Counted from the stretch's first letter, positions 7,811 to 16,497 are shown. The stretch: DNA of 64,000 nt from CAYZJD01 sp964483455 (GCA_964483455.1 CAZACK010000010.1:1-64000); one strand, 5' to 3'. Program-made: numbers and translations. The notes: a model not told the origin generated them from the letters alone.

Positions 7811-9081
7811 ACCGGCACGTAAATCCACCAGCGCAGCGGCGTCGAGCCCTGCCACTCGCCCAGTTGCACCCAGCGGATGACGACGTGGTGCGCCAGCGGC
7901 ATCAGCGCGGTCCATAGGAGCAGCCCGGGTACGGGGTAGAACGCCAGCAAGGGAAGAATCCAAGTCAGATACCACGGGTGGCAGTTGGCGGAGACCATCA
8001 AGATCACCGCCACGGTTGCCAGGGTCGCCTTTTCAAGCGGCCACCTCATCCGTGCGACGACCAGCGCCGCAGCGATGACGATCCCGAAGGCCAGGTACTT
8101 GGCGCGGTAGACGTCGCCGGTGGCCCACAGCAGCAGCCCGAAGAGGCTGTCGTTGTTCCTCCAGCCGCCGAGGAAGCCGCTCATGAACCGGGCGTTCTCC
8201 GTCACGTCGCTCCAGTAAGGGAGCCCGAGCACGCTGGCGATGGGCAGCAGCACCGGCCACTGATACCATCGCGCGGGCTTCCAGCCCTTCCAGCCGATGA
8301 ACGCCGGGAACAGGATGAGCGGCCAGAACTTCGAGGCGGCCGCGAGCGACAAGGCGACGAACGCCGCCGTCCAGCGATCTTTCGCCGACGCCAGGAGTGC
8401 CAGCAGAACGAACAGCACTACCGCCGCATCGTTGTGCCCGGTAGCCCAGAATTCCATCACGGGCAACGGCGACCAGGCGTAGATCAGCACGCGCTCGACC
8501 GGAAGTCCTCGGGCGGCCAGAAGCGCCCACAACACGGCGATCACCCCGAGATCGAGCAGCGCATACGGGAGCTTGAACCAGAACGCCTGCCGGTGACCAT
8601 CCGGCGTCACCGCCGAAAGCACCCGGTACAAGCCGCACTGGAGCAATTCCACCAGCGGACCATAGCCGGCCTTGAAATCCTTGTTGCCGACGCGCGGGAA
8701 GGTCTCGTCGCGCAAGTGCGCCCACTCGGGATCGCTCGGCCGCGCCTGGTACGGGTTGCCTCCGTGCGCCTGGAGCTTGCCCTCCCAGCGGTAGCGATAG
8801 ACGTCATCGGAAAGCGCCGGCTCGAGCGGCCAGGCGGTGAGCCGGAACAGCAACGCGGCGGCGAGGATGAACAGCCGCAACCTGCTGGAAGCATGGGACT
8901 TGCCGTCTCGCTCCGGCCGTAAGACACTGTGGGCGGAAAAAAGGTAGACTAGAGAAGCCGCTAGATATACAATGATCAGCGCCGTAATGGGGCTGCGTGG
9001 CGGCCGCAGGAAGTGCGCGCTGAGGTACAGGGTTTCGAGTAGCGCCGCGAGCGCGAGGAGACTCCCAGGGATTGCCCTCAT
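7756..9081 (-). CDS. Polytopic membrane glycosyltransferase (GT87/mannosyltransferase-like)
   Basis: 441 residues from the ATG at 9081, which fits the N-terminal membrane segment; the frame stays open further upstream but that part is antisense to the divergent gene. About ten or more membrane helices. ALSDDVYRYRWEGKLQAHG near residues 95-113 is the acidic first-loop motif of GT-C enzymes that use polyprenyl-phosphate sugars (DDVYRY), followed by NPY. FWATGHNDAAVVL is typical of alpha-1,6-mannosyltransferase and GT87 relatives. Divergent, 33 bases from a CesA-like GT2 gene, so both may build one surface polysaccharide or glycolipid. Confidence 0.75.
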   Translation of the reverse strand: MRAIPGSLLALAALLETLYLSAHFLRPPRSPITALIIVYLAASLVYLFSAHSVLRPERDGKSHASSRLRLFILAAALLFRLTAWPLEPALSDDVYRYRWEGKLQAHGGNPYQARPSDPEWAHLRDETFPRVGNKDFKAGYGPLVELLQCGLYRVLSAVTPDGHRQAFWFKLPYALLDLGVIAVLWALLAARGLPVERVLIYAWSPLPVMEFWATGHNDAAVVLFVLLALLASAKDRWTAAFVALSLAAASKFWPLILFPAFIGWKGWKPARWYQWPVLLPIASVLGLPYWSDVTENARFMSGFLGGWRNNDSLFGLLLWATGDVYRAKYLAFGIVIAAALVVARMRWPLEKATLATVAVILMVSANCHPWYLTWILPLLAFYPVPGLLLWTALMPLAHHVVIRWVQLGEWQGSTPLRWWIYVPVYSALAAGWLLRRRRLAA

Positions 9082-9114
9082 TCGTAACGATCCGCGGACG
9101 GTAGAAGAGTCCCC

Positions 9115-10725
9115 ATGGTAACTCCGCCTCCGATTGCGTTGCTCGCCGCTTCGCCCGTCCGGCAGGCGGTGCGCGGCTTGTTCGACGACACCTTTGCCGG
9201 CATCCACCAGTTGAGCTGGTTCGACTGGTCGCTGCTGATCCCGTATTTCGCCATCCTTACGGTGCTGTCCATCTACGGGATGCATCGCTACGAGACGATC
9301 CGCGGGTACTTCAAGCACCGCAAGCGCCTGTTGGCCGAGCCTCCGCGGCGCTTCGAACAGCTCCCGCCGGTTACGATCCAGCTTCCGCTGTACAACGAGC
9401 GGTACGTGGTCGAGAGACTGATCGAAGAGGTTACGAAGGTCGAATACCCGAAGGAGTTGCTCCAGATTCAGGTGCTCGACGACTCGACCGACGAGACTCA
9501 CCCCTTCACCGAGGCGCTGGTGGCGCAGTACCGGGCGCTCGGCTTCCCGATCGAGTACTATCATCGCGACAACCGGGTTGGGTTCAAGGCCGGCGCGCTC
9601 CAGGAGGGAATGAAGACGGCCACCGGTGAGCTGATCGCGGTGTTCGACGCCGATTTCGTGCCGCCGCGCGACTTCCTGACGCGCACCGTTCACTTCTTCA
9701 GCGATCCGGCGGTGGGCGTGGTGCAGACGCGCTGGAGTTACCTGAACCGCGACTACAACGTGCTGACCGAAGTCCAGGCCATGTTGCTTGACGGCCACTT
9801 TGTTCTGGAGCACGTGGCCCGGTGCGGCCGTGGGCTGTTCTTCAACTTCAATGGCACGGCGGGGATTCTGCGGCGCCGGATGATCGAGGACGCGGGCGGC
9901 TGGCAGCACGACACGCTCACCGAAGACTGCGACCTGAGCTACCGCGCCCAGCTCAAGGGCTGGCGGTTCCTCTACCTGCCTGGCCTGGATTCGCCCTCCG
10001 AGCTGCCGGTGGAGATGCACGCCTTCCAGGTGCAGCAGTCACGGTGGGCGAAGGGCCTGACGCAAGTGGCGCAGAAGCTGCTGCCGTCAATCCTCCGGGC
10101 GCCGATCCCGCTTCGCGCCAAAGTGGAGGCATTCTTCCACCTGACGCCGAATCTCTCCTACCCGCTGATGATGGTGGTGTCGGCGCTGATGCTGCCAGTG
10201 ATGATCATCCGGTTTTACATGGGCGTGTTCCAGATGCTGCTGATCGACCTGCCGTTGATCATCGCGGCGTTCTGGTCGATCTCAGCATTCTATGTCGTCG
10301 CCCAGCGGGAGCTGCATCCGAAGTCCTGGAAACGCTCGATTTTCCTGCTGCCGTCCTTGCTGGCCGTCGGCGTGGGCCTGGCCGTGATCAACACGCGCGC
10401 GGTGATGGAGGCGTTGCTCGGCATCCGGACGGGTTTCGTGCGCACCGCAAAGTATGCCATCGGCCGGGATAAGATGCGGCCTCGCGACACCAAGTACCGG
10501 AGAAAGAGCGGCTGGCTGCCGTTCATCGAGATCGCGATCGGCGGATACTTCCTGTTCATGATGGCCTGGGCCATCGACACGTACAACTTCTTCGCATTGC
10601 CGTTCCTGGCCCTGTTCGTGGCCGGCTACTGGTGGGCCGCATTCGCCACGCTCTGGCAGGAGTTTCAGGGCCGGCTCGAGTGGCAACGGCAGCGGCGGCT
10701 GGAGCCGGGGCGGTTGTTCGGTTAG
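9115..10725 (+). CDS. Membrane GT2, cellulose-synthase-like glycosyltransferase
   Basis: 536 residues. The processive GT2 motifs are all present: DD at 122-123 (VLDDSTDE), DAD at 178-180, TED at 269-271 and QQSRW at 307-311. There are membrane helices at about 39-56 and four or more after residue 345. This is the layout of CesA-like or beta-glycan/glucomannan synthases that polymerise a UDP- or GDP-sugar and extrude the chain. No BcsB-like partner or PilZ domain is seen. The last five codons lie inside a 16-base tandem repeat, so the C-terminus may have been set by the repeat. Confidence 0.85.
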   Translation: MVTPPPIALLAASPVRQAVRGLFDDTFAGIHQLSWFDWSLLIPYFAILTVLSIYGMHRYETIRGYFKHRKRLLAEPPRRFEQLPPVTIQLPLYNERYVVERLIEEVTKVEYPKELLQIQVLDDSTDETHPFTEALVAQYRALGFPIEYYHRDNRVGFKAGALQEGMKTATGELIAVFDADFVPPRDFLTRTVHFFSDPAVGVVQTRWSYLNRDYNVLTEVQAMLLDGHFVLEHVARCGRGLFFNFNGTAGILRRRMIEDAGGWQHDTLTEDCDLSYRAQLKGWRFLYLPGLDSPSELPVEMHAFQVQQSRWAKGLTQVAQKLLPSILRAPIPLRAKVEAFFHLTPNLSYPLMMVVSALMLPVMIIRFYMGVFQMLLIDLPLIIAAFWSISAFYVVAQRELHPKSWKRSIFLLPSLLAVGVGLAVINTRAVMEALLGIRTGFVRTAKYAIGRDKMRPRDTKYRRKSGWLPFIEIAIGGYFLFMMAWAIDTYNFFALPFLALFVAGYWWAAFATLWQEFQGRLEWQRQRRLEPGRLFG

Positions 10726-10779
10726 GCGGTTGTTCGGTTAGACGGTTGTTCGATTACTCGGTTGGGCGGTTGGGCGGTG
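10710..10779 (+). repeat. 16-base tandem repeat, about 4.3 copies
   Basis: Units start at 10710, 10726, 10742 and 10758. The first two are identical GCGGTTGTTCGGTTAG; the next two drift (ACGGTTGTTCGATTAC, TCGGTTGGGCGGTTGG). Unit one carries the final codons and stop of the GT2 gene. The same GGTTG-rich family recurs at 13275-13350. Confidence 0.85.
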
Positions 10780-10793
10780 CTACCAGGCCAAAT

Positions 10794-10912
10794 CTTCCAC
10801 CAGGCGAAACCAACCGTCGACCAAACCGCCGGTTCACGAGAGATCCCACCAAACCCACCTTCCACCACATTCGCAGGTCCCCGTAGCCGTGGGCGAAGAA
10901 CATCGGTGACGG
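10794..10912 (-). pseudogene. Remnant of the 3' end of a DASS transporter gene
   Basis: This 119-base stretch is a diverged copy of the last codons of the intact DASS gene (11862-11982, 121 bases). The first 30 bases on the plus strand are the same in both, and the far end shares GCAGGTCC and CGTAGCCGTGGGCGAAGAAC. Read on the minus strand it gives PPSPMFFAHGYGDLRMWW in one frame and STVGFAWWKIW in another, against SPMFFAHGYADLRKWW and STVGFAWWKL in the intact protein. The two-base length difference is a frameshift. It is non-functional. Confidence 0.8.
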
Positions 10913-11069
10913 CGGGCACTGCAAGGGACCAGACGCCTTCTCGCACAAGAAGGCGGTCGAGATCCGCGATGACTTCTTGTGGGCTCTCAATGCCGCGCCG
11001 TCGCAGTGTTAGGCGGTTGCGTTTGAGGCCAACGGATTCACCACGGCTGGCGCGGATATGTTAATATCT
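10913..11069. other. Intergenic stretch with a possible coding remnant
   Basis: No intact gene. On the plus strand, 10908-11012 reads as about 34 open codons ending in TAG (GGHCKGPDAFSHKKAVEIRD then FLWALNAAPSQC). It looks like the tail of a lost protein, but no family is recognised. The rest shows nothing notable. Confidence 0.3.
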
Positions 11070-11387
11070 TCAGGCCACCACCTGTTCGGCCGCCTCCACG
11101 CGCCGAACCCGCACCTTCACCTCGACGCGCGAGCCCAGGCGGTTGAGGATGGACATGAGTCTGTCCACAGTGAACCGCCCCAGATCCGCATTGCGGATGC
11201 GCGAGAAGTCGGCCGCCGCGAATCCCGTGCGGTCATGCGCCGCGCGCACCGTCAGCCGTTGTTTGTCGAGCGTCTTGATGATTTCGGCGGCGAGGATCGT
11301 CTTGAACTGCTCGGCGTCCGCGTTCTCGTGCCCGAGATCGCGAAACACATTGCCGCCGCCCCGCACCACTTCCAGCTTTTCTTTCAT
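11070..11387 (-). CDS. HigA-like XRE-family antitoxin
   Basis: 105 residues from the ATG at 11387. It has a C-terminal helix-turn-helix (LTVRAAHDRTGFAAADFSRI, then NADLGRFTVDRLMSILNRLG) as in XRE/HTH_37 antitoxins paired with HigB or Gp49-like toxins. The start overlaps the toxin stop in an ATGA arrangement, so translation is coupled. The basic tail (VEVKVRVRRVE) is typical of the group. It would bind the upstream palindrome at 11774-11795 and, in an intact locus, neutralise the toxin. Here the toxin has a premature stop, so the antitoxin may be an orphan regulator. Confidence 0.8.
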   Translation of the reverse strand: MKEKLEVVRGGGNVFRDLGHENADAEQFKTILAAEIIKTLDKQRLTVRAAHDRTGFAAADFSRIRNADLGRFTVDRLMSILNRLGSRVEVKVRVRRVEAAEQVVA

Positions 11388-11731
11388 CGCAACATCTCCT
11401 TCAGCCGCTTCAAGCGGTCCTTGACAACCTCTGTCTCGCGCTTCGGCGTCCTGATGCCCTGGGTCGATTTCTTCTGGAAGGCATGCACCACCCAGATTTC
11501 GTCGGCGAGTTGCACCGCGTAAACCACCCGAATGGCATCGCCCCTGAACGCCAGCGCTATCTCGAACACGCCCGAGCCGAGGCCGCGCATAGGCTTCGCG
11601 ATATCGGACTTGCCGCCCTCCGCCGCGATCGTCAGCGCCGTGAGGCAAATTGTCTGCGCTGCCTACGGGAAAGCCTCGAATTCCTTGAGCGCCGTCCTGA
11701 TCCACGAGACGGGCCGTGTCTTCCGCGTCAT
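11384..11731 (-). pseudogene. HigB/RelE-type toxin gene with in-frame TAG at codon 23
   Basis: From the ATG at 11731 the frame reads MTRKTRPVSWIRTALKEFEA then FP, then TAG (complement 11663-11665), then AAQTICLTALTIAAEGG and a normal family tail including FRGDAIRVVYAVQLADEIWV and HAFQKKSTQGI. This matches phage-derived Gp49-like/HigB toxins of about 115 residues, with homology on both sides of one stop codon. The order toxin then antitoxin and the ATGA overlap are typical of higBA. A restart at the ATG at 11590 would lack the first 47 residues. Probably inactive unless the stop is read through. Confidence 0.8.
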
Positions 11732-11773
11732 CTGCCAGCCGCGACCAGTTTTCGCGAATCTGCTTCTTCTGGT

Positions 11774-11795
11774 ATGTTGTCATATCTGACAACAT
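11774..11795. promoter_or_regulatory. higBA operator palindrome
   Basis: ATGTTGTCA (11774-11782) and TGACAACAT (11787-11795) are perfect nine-base inverted arms with a four-base spacer. The element lies about 43 bases upstream of the toxin start, where HigA-type antitoxins bind to repress their own operon. TTGTCA within it could double as a -35 box on the minus strand. Confidence 0.65.
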
Positions 11796-11844
11796 CCGTC
11801 AAGGAGGCCCGCCGTGGGGCGGCGAGTGTGAAGCCTGACGGTGC

Positions 11845-13266
11845 TTACCACACCCCAGTCAACTTCCACCAGGCGAAACCAACCGTCGACCAGATGGCCA
11901 GGTTCACCACAGACACCGCTAAGCCGACCGTCCACCACTTCCGCAGGTCCGCGTAGCCGTGGGCGAAGAACATCGGCGACGGGGTGGTGCCATAGTGCGT
12001 TAGGCCGGCGGCGAGGTTGGTGAAGCAGGCGAACGCGAACACCACCAGGCCGGGCGGAGCGCCCCGCGCAGTGAGGACCGCCAGGAACGGAGCGTACATC
12101 GCCAAAATGTGCGCGGTGATGCTGGCAAAGCCGTAATGCGCGTAGAAGTAGATGACCAGCGCGCCGGCGAGCAGGAGCGGCCAGACCGCGCCGCCGAGCA
12201 GGCCGCCGACGCCTCTGGCGAACGCGGTGGTGACACCGGCGTCGCCGAGGGCGCGTCCGAGGCATAGCAGCCCCCCGTACCAGATGAAAATGTCCCAGGC
12301 GGACCTCTCGTTCTTGACGTCTTCCCAATTCAGGACACCGGTCACGAGCAGCGCGCAGCTCCCCATCATCGCCGTCACGGTGATATCGACCTTGTGCCAC
12401 TGCGAGCTCACCCACATCAGACACACCCCTGCGAACACCGCGGCGGCGATCTTCTCGCCGGCGCTCAGCGGCCCCATCGCCGTGAGTTCCCTGCCGGCGA
12501 AGGCCGAGGCTTCCGGAGTGCGGCGGACCTGGGGCGGGTTCAGGCGTTGGACCACCAGCGGCACGATCGCCAGTGAAACAAGGCCGGGAACGATGCCCGC
12601 CGCGAGCCAGCTTGTCCAGGTGACCGGGAAGCCGAACTGCTCGGTGGCGATGCGCGCCGCCAGCGGATTGCTCGCCTGGCCGGTGAAGAACATGGCGGCG
12701 GTGACGCAGATGCTCTGGTAGACGGCGGTGACCAGGAACGATCCGAGCACAGCGGCAGTCGGCCCGGGTGTCGAACCGTAGACCTCGGCGATGGATCGGA
12801 GGATCGGCAGAATCACCCCGCCCGAGCGCGCGGCGTTCGACGGGATGATGGTCGCCAGCACCATGTCGGACAACGAAAGCGCGTAGCAGACGCCGAGCGA
12901 ACTCCGTCCGAACAAGCGAACAAACAAGAGCGCGATGCGCCGCGCCAGCCCCGTCTTGATGAGCGCGCGCGAGATGAAGAACGCCGCCATCACGAGCCAC
13001 ACGGTCGCGTCGCCATAGCCCGACAGGGCCTGCTGGATGGTGAGACCGCCAGCGATCGAGGCGAACGTTACGGCCAGCAGAACTACCGCTCCGCCGGGGA
13101 CCGGCTCGAGGATCAGACCGGCAATTGCCGCCGCGAAGATCCCCAGCAGCCGCCAGCCCTCCGGCTTGATGGACTCCGGCCGCGGAACCAGCCACACGAC
13201 CGCCGCCAACAACGCCAGAGGGATCAGGGCTCGCCACAAGCGCCGCATCGCAGGATGGGCCATCAT
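11845..13266 (-). CDS. DASS/SLC13-family anion transporter (2-oxoglutarate/malate type)
   Basis: 473 residues; ATG codons at 13266 and 13263 are both possible. About twelve hydrophobic segments. The segment TIIPSNAARSGGVILPILRS is the SNT-like substrate/sodium motif as found in the plastid-type 2-oxoglutarate/malate translocator branch; a second conserved part is NLAAGLTHYGTTPSPMFFAHGY near the C-terminus. It would import dicarboxylates or sulfate-like anions across the inner membrane. A GGTTG-rich repeat begins nine bases upstream of the start, where the promoter should lie, and a decayed copy of its 3' end sits 950 bases away. Confidence 0.85.
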   Translation of the reverse strand: MMAHPAMRRLWRALIPLALLAAVVWLVPRPESIKPEGWRLLGIFAAAIAGLILEPVPGGAVVLLAVTFASIAGGLTIQQALSGYGDATVWLVMAAFFISRALIKTGLARRIALLFVRLFGRSSLGVCYALSLSDMVLATIIPSNAARSGGVILPILRSIAEVYGSTPGPTAAVLGSFLVTAVYQSICVTAAMFFTGQASNPLAARIATEQFGFPVTWTSWLAAGIVPGLVSLAIVPLVVQRLNPPQVRRTPEASAFAGRELTAMGPLSAGEKIAAAVFAGVCLMWVSSQWHKVDITVTAMMGSCALLVTGVLNWEDVKNERSAWDIFIWYGGLLCLGRALGDAGVTTAFARGVGGLLGGAVWPLLLAGALVIYFYAHYGFASITAHILAMYAPFLAVLTARGAPPGLVVFAFACFTNLAAGLTHYGTTPSPMFFAHGYADLRKWWTVGLAVSVVNLAIWSTVGFAWWKLTGVW

Positions 13267-13274
13267 ACATGAGT

Positions 13275-13350
13275 GGTTGGGCGGTTGGGCGGTTAGGCGG
13301 TTGTCAGGTGCGCGGTTGTTCGGTTGTTCGGTTGTTCGCTTGTTCGGTGG
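13275..13350 (+). repeat. GGTTG-rich octamer repeat
   Basis: Successive units GGTTGGGC, GGTTGGGC, GGTTAGGC, GGTTGTCA, a seven-base GGTGCGC, then GGTTGTTC three times, GCTTGTTC and GGTGGCTC. It is the same repeat family and orientation as the tandem array at 10710-10779. It lies between the DASS start and the end of the GT39-like gene. Confidence 0.8.
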
Positions 13351-13358
13351 CTCGTCTG

Positions 13359-14903
13359 CTACCGGCGCACGTACACCCGGAAACGCCCTCTGACCAAGGC
13401 GAGCCGGTACCGTTCGGTGAGCAGCGCCCGCGTGTACTCGCGTCGCGCCGCCCGGTCCGGGTCCTCGATCGTGGCGGCCGGCCGAGGCGGGTTCGCCTTG
13501 GGGTAGAACTCGTCGCAAACAATCAAATCGGCTTGCTTGCCGCTGTAGAAGCCCAGTGACACGTCGTCGATCAACCGGATTTCCGGAGGAAGCGCAAACG
13601 CCAGCTCGGCCGGTCCCATCACCAGGCTGTCGGGGGTGGCGCGCTCCTTGACGAAATCGATCACCGGCTTGTAGATGTTGCTGTTGGAGTCCGCAACGAT
13701 GCGCGTGGCCGTGCCGCCGAGTTGAATCCCTGCCAGTCCGGCGGCGGCCGTGGCGAGAAGCCATCTCGGAACCCTGGTGGCCGTCCAGAACCACCGAAAG
13801 CAAATCGCGGTCACGGCCGCGAGCGGCGGGAACACGTAGACGAAGTAGTGCGGGTACTTCATCTTGTCCAGGACGGCCAACCCCAGCACAGACACCACGG
13901 CCGCGAGAGAAAGCAATATGGCCCCGCGCGCACGCCTGGCGGGCGGGATCGCCGCCATCCAAAGCAGAGAACCGAAATACCCGATCAGCACGAGCCCTTT
14001 CAGACGCGCCGCTCCGGCGAGTCCGTCAAGCGTGAAATAGTAGGCCAGATACCGCTGCCGAATCTCCGTCAGAACCGACTGGAACGGTGAAGCCATGCCG
14101 CGGACGCGGTGCCCGACATTGCCGTAGAACTGCGACAGGAACACCGAAGGAGCCTGCAAGATGTAGAGGCCCCAGGCAAGCGCGCCAACGGCAAAGGGCG
14201 CCGCCGCCAGCAATGCGTGGACAGGACGGACGCGCCGGAAGTCGAGAACCAGGGCCACCGCCCCGGCCGCGGCGACGGAGATCAAACCGAGGGGATGAGT
14301 GAGAACCGACGCCGCCAGCAGGCTCGATCCGGCCAGCACCGCCCGCGAGAAGCTTCGTTCCCGCAACCGCAGGTAGACCGCGAGGGCGCCGGAGCCGAGC
14401 GCCGCCGTCATTGCGTCCGGCCGCCCGTTGGTGCAACCGATCAGGACGCTGTAGTCGGCGGCGAGGAGCGCCATGCCGGCGAGCGCCGCGCGCCGGTCCT
14501 CGGTCAGCGATTTCACGATCGAGTACCACGAGACCAGCAGCACGAGTCCCCAAAGGATCGAGAGCAAGCGCATGACAACGAGCGAGAATCCGAACAGCTT
14601 GAACCACCCGGCCAGCGTCACCAGGTAGAGAGGCGGGGTCCAGTAGGCGTACTTGTCGAGGTGCTCGATGTACTGGAGCCTCGAATGCCGCGCGGTGTCC
14701 TCGAGGGAATTGCCGAGGTAGCCGCGAAACGCGAGGTTGAACGCCGGATTAGCGAAGTACCCCTCGTCCCACCAGGGCGCTCTCGTCACGGCATCGCCGG
14801 CGGCGGCGAGGAGAAAGACCAGGGCTACAAGTCCGCCGAGCGCGGGAATCCAGCGGCCGTCTCCGAGACTGGATATGAATGGATGCCGAAGTGCCGGCCG
14901 CAT
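13359..14903 (-). CDS. GT39/ArnT-like membrane glycosyltransferase
   Basis: 514 residues from the ATG at 14903; the frame is open further upstream but that region belongs to the divergent peptidase. About ten membrane helices. The first periplasmic loop starts APWWDEGYFANPAFNLA (about 40-56), the acidic motif of GT-C enzymes that use polyprenyl-phosphate donors. The C-terminal soluble part (from about residue 400) is shorter than in ArnT. It probably glycosylates a lipid or protein outside the inner membrane; the acceptor is unknown. Confidence 0.75.
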   Translation of the reverse strand: MRPALRHPFISSLGDGRWIPALGGLVALVFLLAAAGDAVTRAPWWDEGYFANPAFNLAFRGYLGNSLEDTARHSRLQYIEHLDKYAYWTPPLYLVTLAGWFKLFGFSLVVMRLLSILWGLVLLVSWYSIVKSLTEDRRAALAGMALLAADYSVLIGCTNGRPDAMTAALGSGALAVYLRLRERSFSRAVLAGSSLLAASVLTHPLGLISVAAAGAVALVLDFRRVRPVHALLAAAPFAVGALAWGLYILQAPSVFLSQFYGNVGHRVRGMASPFQSVLTEIRQRYLAYYFTLDGLAGAARLKGLVLIGYFGSLLWMAAIPPARRARGAILLSLAAVVSVLGLAVLDKMKYPHYFVYVFPPLAAVTAICFRWFWTATRVPRWLLATAAAGLAGIQLGGTATRIVADSNSNIYKPVIDFVKERATPDSLVMGPAELAFALPPEIRLIDDVSLGFYSGKQADLIVCDEFYPKANPPRPAATIEDPDRAARREYTRALLTERYRLALVRGRFRVYVRR

Positions 14904-14988
14904 GTTCCTGATATTGTCGCGGATTTCAACCGGCAATTGATACGTGCGTGAGATCCTGAACCACTCGCGCGTGCTACCATGTTTCGCC

Positions 14989-16371
14989 ATGGTGCGGGTC
15001 GCGCGTCTCGCCTTGGCGCTTTGGCTCTGCCCGTTTGTCCACGGGCAAGAGCACCTAACATTGGGCCAGCGCGCAACGCGGTACCTGGTGGAGTTGATCC
15101 GGCGGGACACAACCAACCCGCCCGGAAATGAAACGCGGGCCGCCCAGTATCTGAAGCAAGTCGCGGATTCGCACGGCATTCCGTGCGAACTGCTCGGCGA
15201 CGACCCGGCGCGGTTGAACTTCGTGGCCCGGCTGCGCGGCGCCGGGCGGGAGCGCCCGCTACTGCTGATGGCGCACACCGACGTGGTCGCTGCCGACCGT
15301 GCCCAGTGGACCGCGGACCCCTTCGGCGGGGAAGTCCGCGGAGGTTTCATTTACGGCCGCGGCGCTCAGGACATCAAGAACCTCCTCGCCGCCGAACTGG
15401 CTGTCATGGTCGAGCTCAAGCGCCGGGGAGTAAAGCTCAATCGCGACGTCATCCTGCTCGGGGAGGCTGATGAGGAAGCGGGCTCGACCGGCATCCAGTG
15501 GCTGATCCGGCACGCCTGGCCGCAAATCGACGCCGCGTTCGCGCTGAACGAAGCGGGCATGGCGTTCGACACCACCTCCGGCGCTCGCGTCTTCCAGATC
15601 CAGACCTCGGAGAAAGTGCCGGCGCGGGTGGTCCTCGCGGCGCGAGGAACGGCCGGCCATGGATCTCTGCCCCGCCCGGACAATCCCGTTGTCAGGCTCT
15701 CTCGCGCCGTGCTGAGGCTGGCTGAAGCGGACCAGCCTGTGCGTCTGAACGCCACCACCCGGGCCTATCTCAAGGAACTGGCGAGGCTGTCCGACTACCG
15801 GTGGCTCGCGCCCCTGCTCGGGAGGTTGGAAAACCGGACCGCTGCCGCATCGGTCATCGACCGGATCCGCGAGCGCGATCCGGAGATCGAGGCCATGCTT
15901 CGCACCAGCGTTTCCCCAACGATGCTGCGAGCCGGCGAGAAGATCAACGTCATCCCCAACTCGGCCGAAGCCCAGATCGACGTGCGGAGGCTGCCGAACG
16001 AATCGCCGGAAGAGATCCTGATGCGCTTCCGCCGCATCGTGAATGACACCTCGATTGAGATCCGGCCCGCCGGCGGCCAGGAAATGCCGTCAACCGAGCC
16101 GAGTTCGCAAACCACGGAACTCTATCGGGCCATGCGGCAGGTGTTCGGCGAAGCGTATCCGCGGGCCGTCGTTGTGCCTTACATGGCTCGCGGAGCCACC
16201 GACGGCGCCTACCTTCGCCGGAAAGGAATGCCGGTCTATGGCGTCCCCGTTTTCCTGCGCGAGGACAGCGAGAGCCGCGCGCACGGCAACGACGAGCGCA
16301 TTTCGACGTCGGACCTGGAGGCGGGCACGGAGCTTCTTTGGAAGATCGTGCTGGCAGTGGCGGCGATGTAG
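14989..16371 (+). CDS. Secreted M20-family metallopeptidase
   Basis: 460 residues from ATG 14989, which gives a clean signal peptide (MVRVARLALALWLCPFVHGQ); a GTG at 14944 would add 15 unlikely residues. M20 zinc motifs are in order: MAHTDVVAAD, YGRGAQDIKN, then EADEEAGS, with a central dimerisation domain (TAGHGSLPRP onward) and a C-terminal histidine in RAHGNDERIS. The family splits dipeptides, N-acyl amino acids or carboxypeptidase substrates using two metal ions. The signal peptide places it in the periplasm, suggesting peptide scavenging. Confidence 0.88.
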   Translation: MVRVARLALALWLCPFVHGQEHLTLGQRATRYLVELIRRDTTNPPGNETRAAQYLKQVADSHGIPCELLGDDPARLNFVARLRGAGRERPLLLMAHTDVVAADRAQWTADPFGGEVRGGFIYGRGAQDIKNLLAAELAVMVELKRRGVKLNRDVILLGEADEEAGSTGIQWLIRHAWPQIDAAFALNEAGMAFDTTSGARVFQIQTSEKVPARVVLAARGTAGHGSLPRPDNPVVRLSRAVLRLAEADQPVRLNATTRAYLKELARLSDYRWLAPLLGRLENRTAAASVIDRIRERDPEIEAMLRTSVSPTMLRAGEKINVIPNSAEAQIDVRRLPNESPEEILMRFRRIVNDTSIEIRPAGGQEMPSTEPSSQTTELYRAMRQVFGEAYPRAVVVPYMARGATDGAYLRRKGMPVYGVPVFLREDSESRAHGNDERISTSDLEAGTELLWKIVLAVAAM

Positions 16372-16497
16372 GTCTTTGACTGCCCGAAGCCCAGGTCCTT
16401 GTGGGAAAGGCCTTTCAGCCTGCCGCCTGGAGTGCCAAAGGCGTACCACCATTCTTGCTTCTTGATTTTTGATTTTTGATTCTTGCCTTTTGCCTTC

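Noticed and set aside
11070..11795. One long minus-strand frame that seems to join toxin and antitoxin
   Set aside because: In the toxin part this frame gives no family similarity; the similar frame is a different one, with one TAG, and overlaps the antitoxin by ATGA.
13359..15350. Extended N-terminus for the GT39-like protein
   Set aside because: The extra 149 codons are antisense to the secreted peptidase and have no membrane-enzyme character; the start at 14903 fits the first helix.
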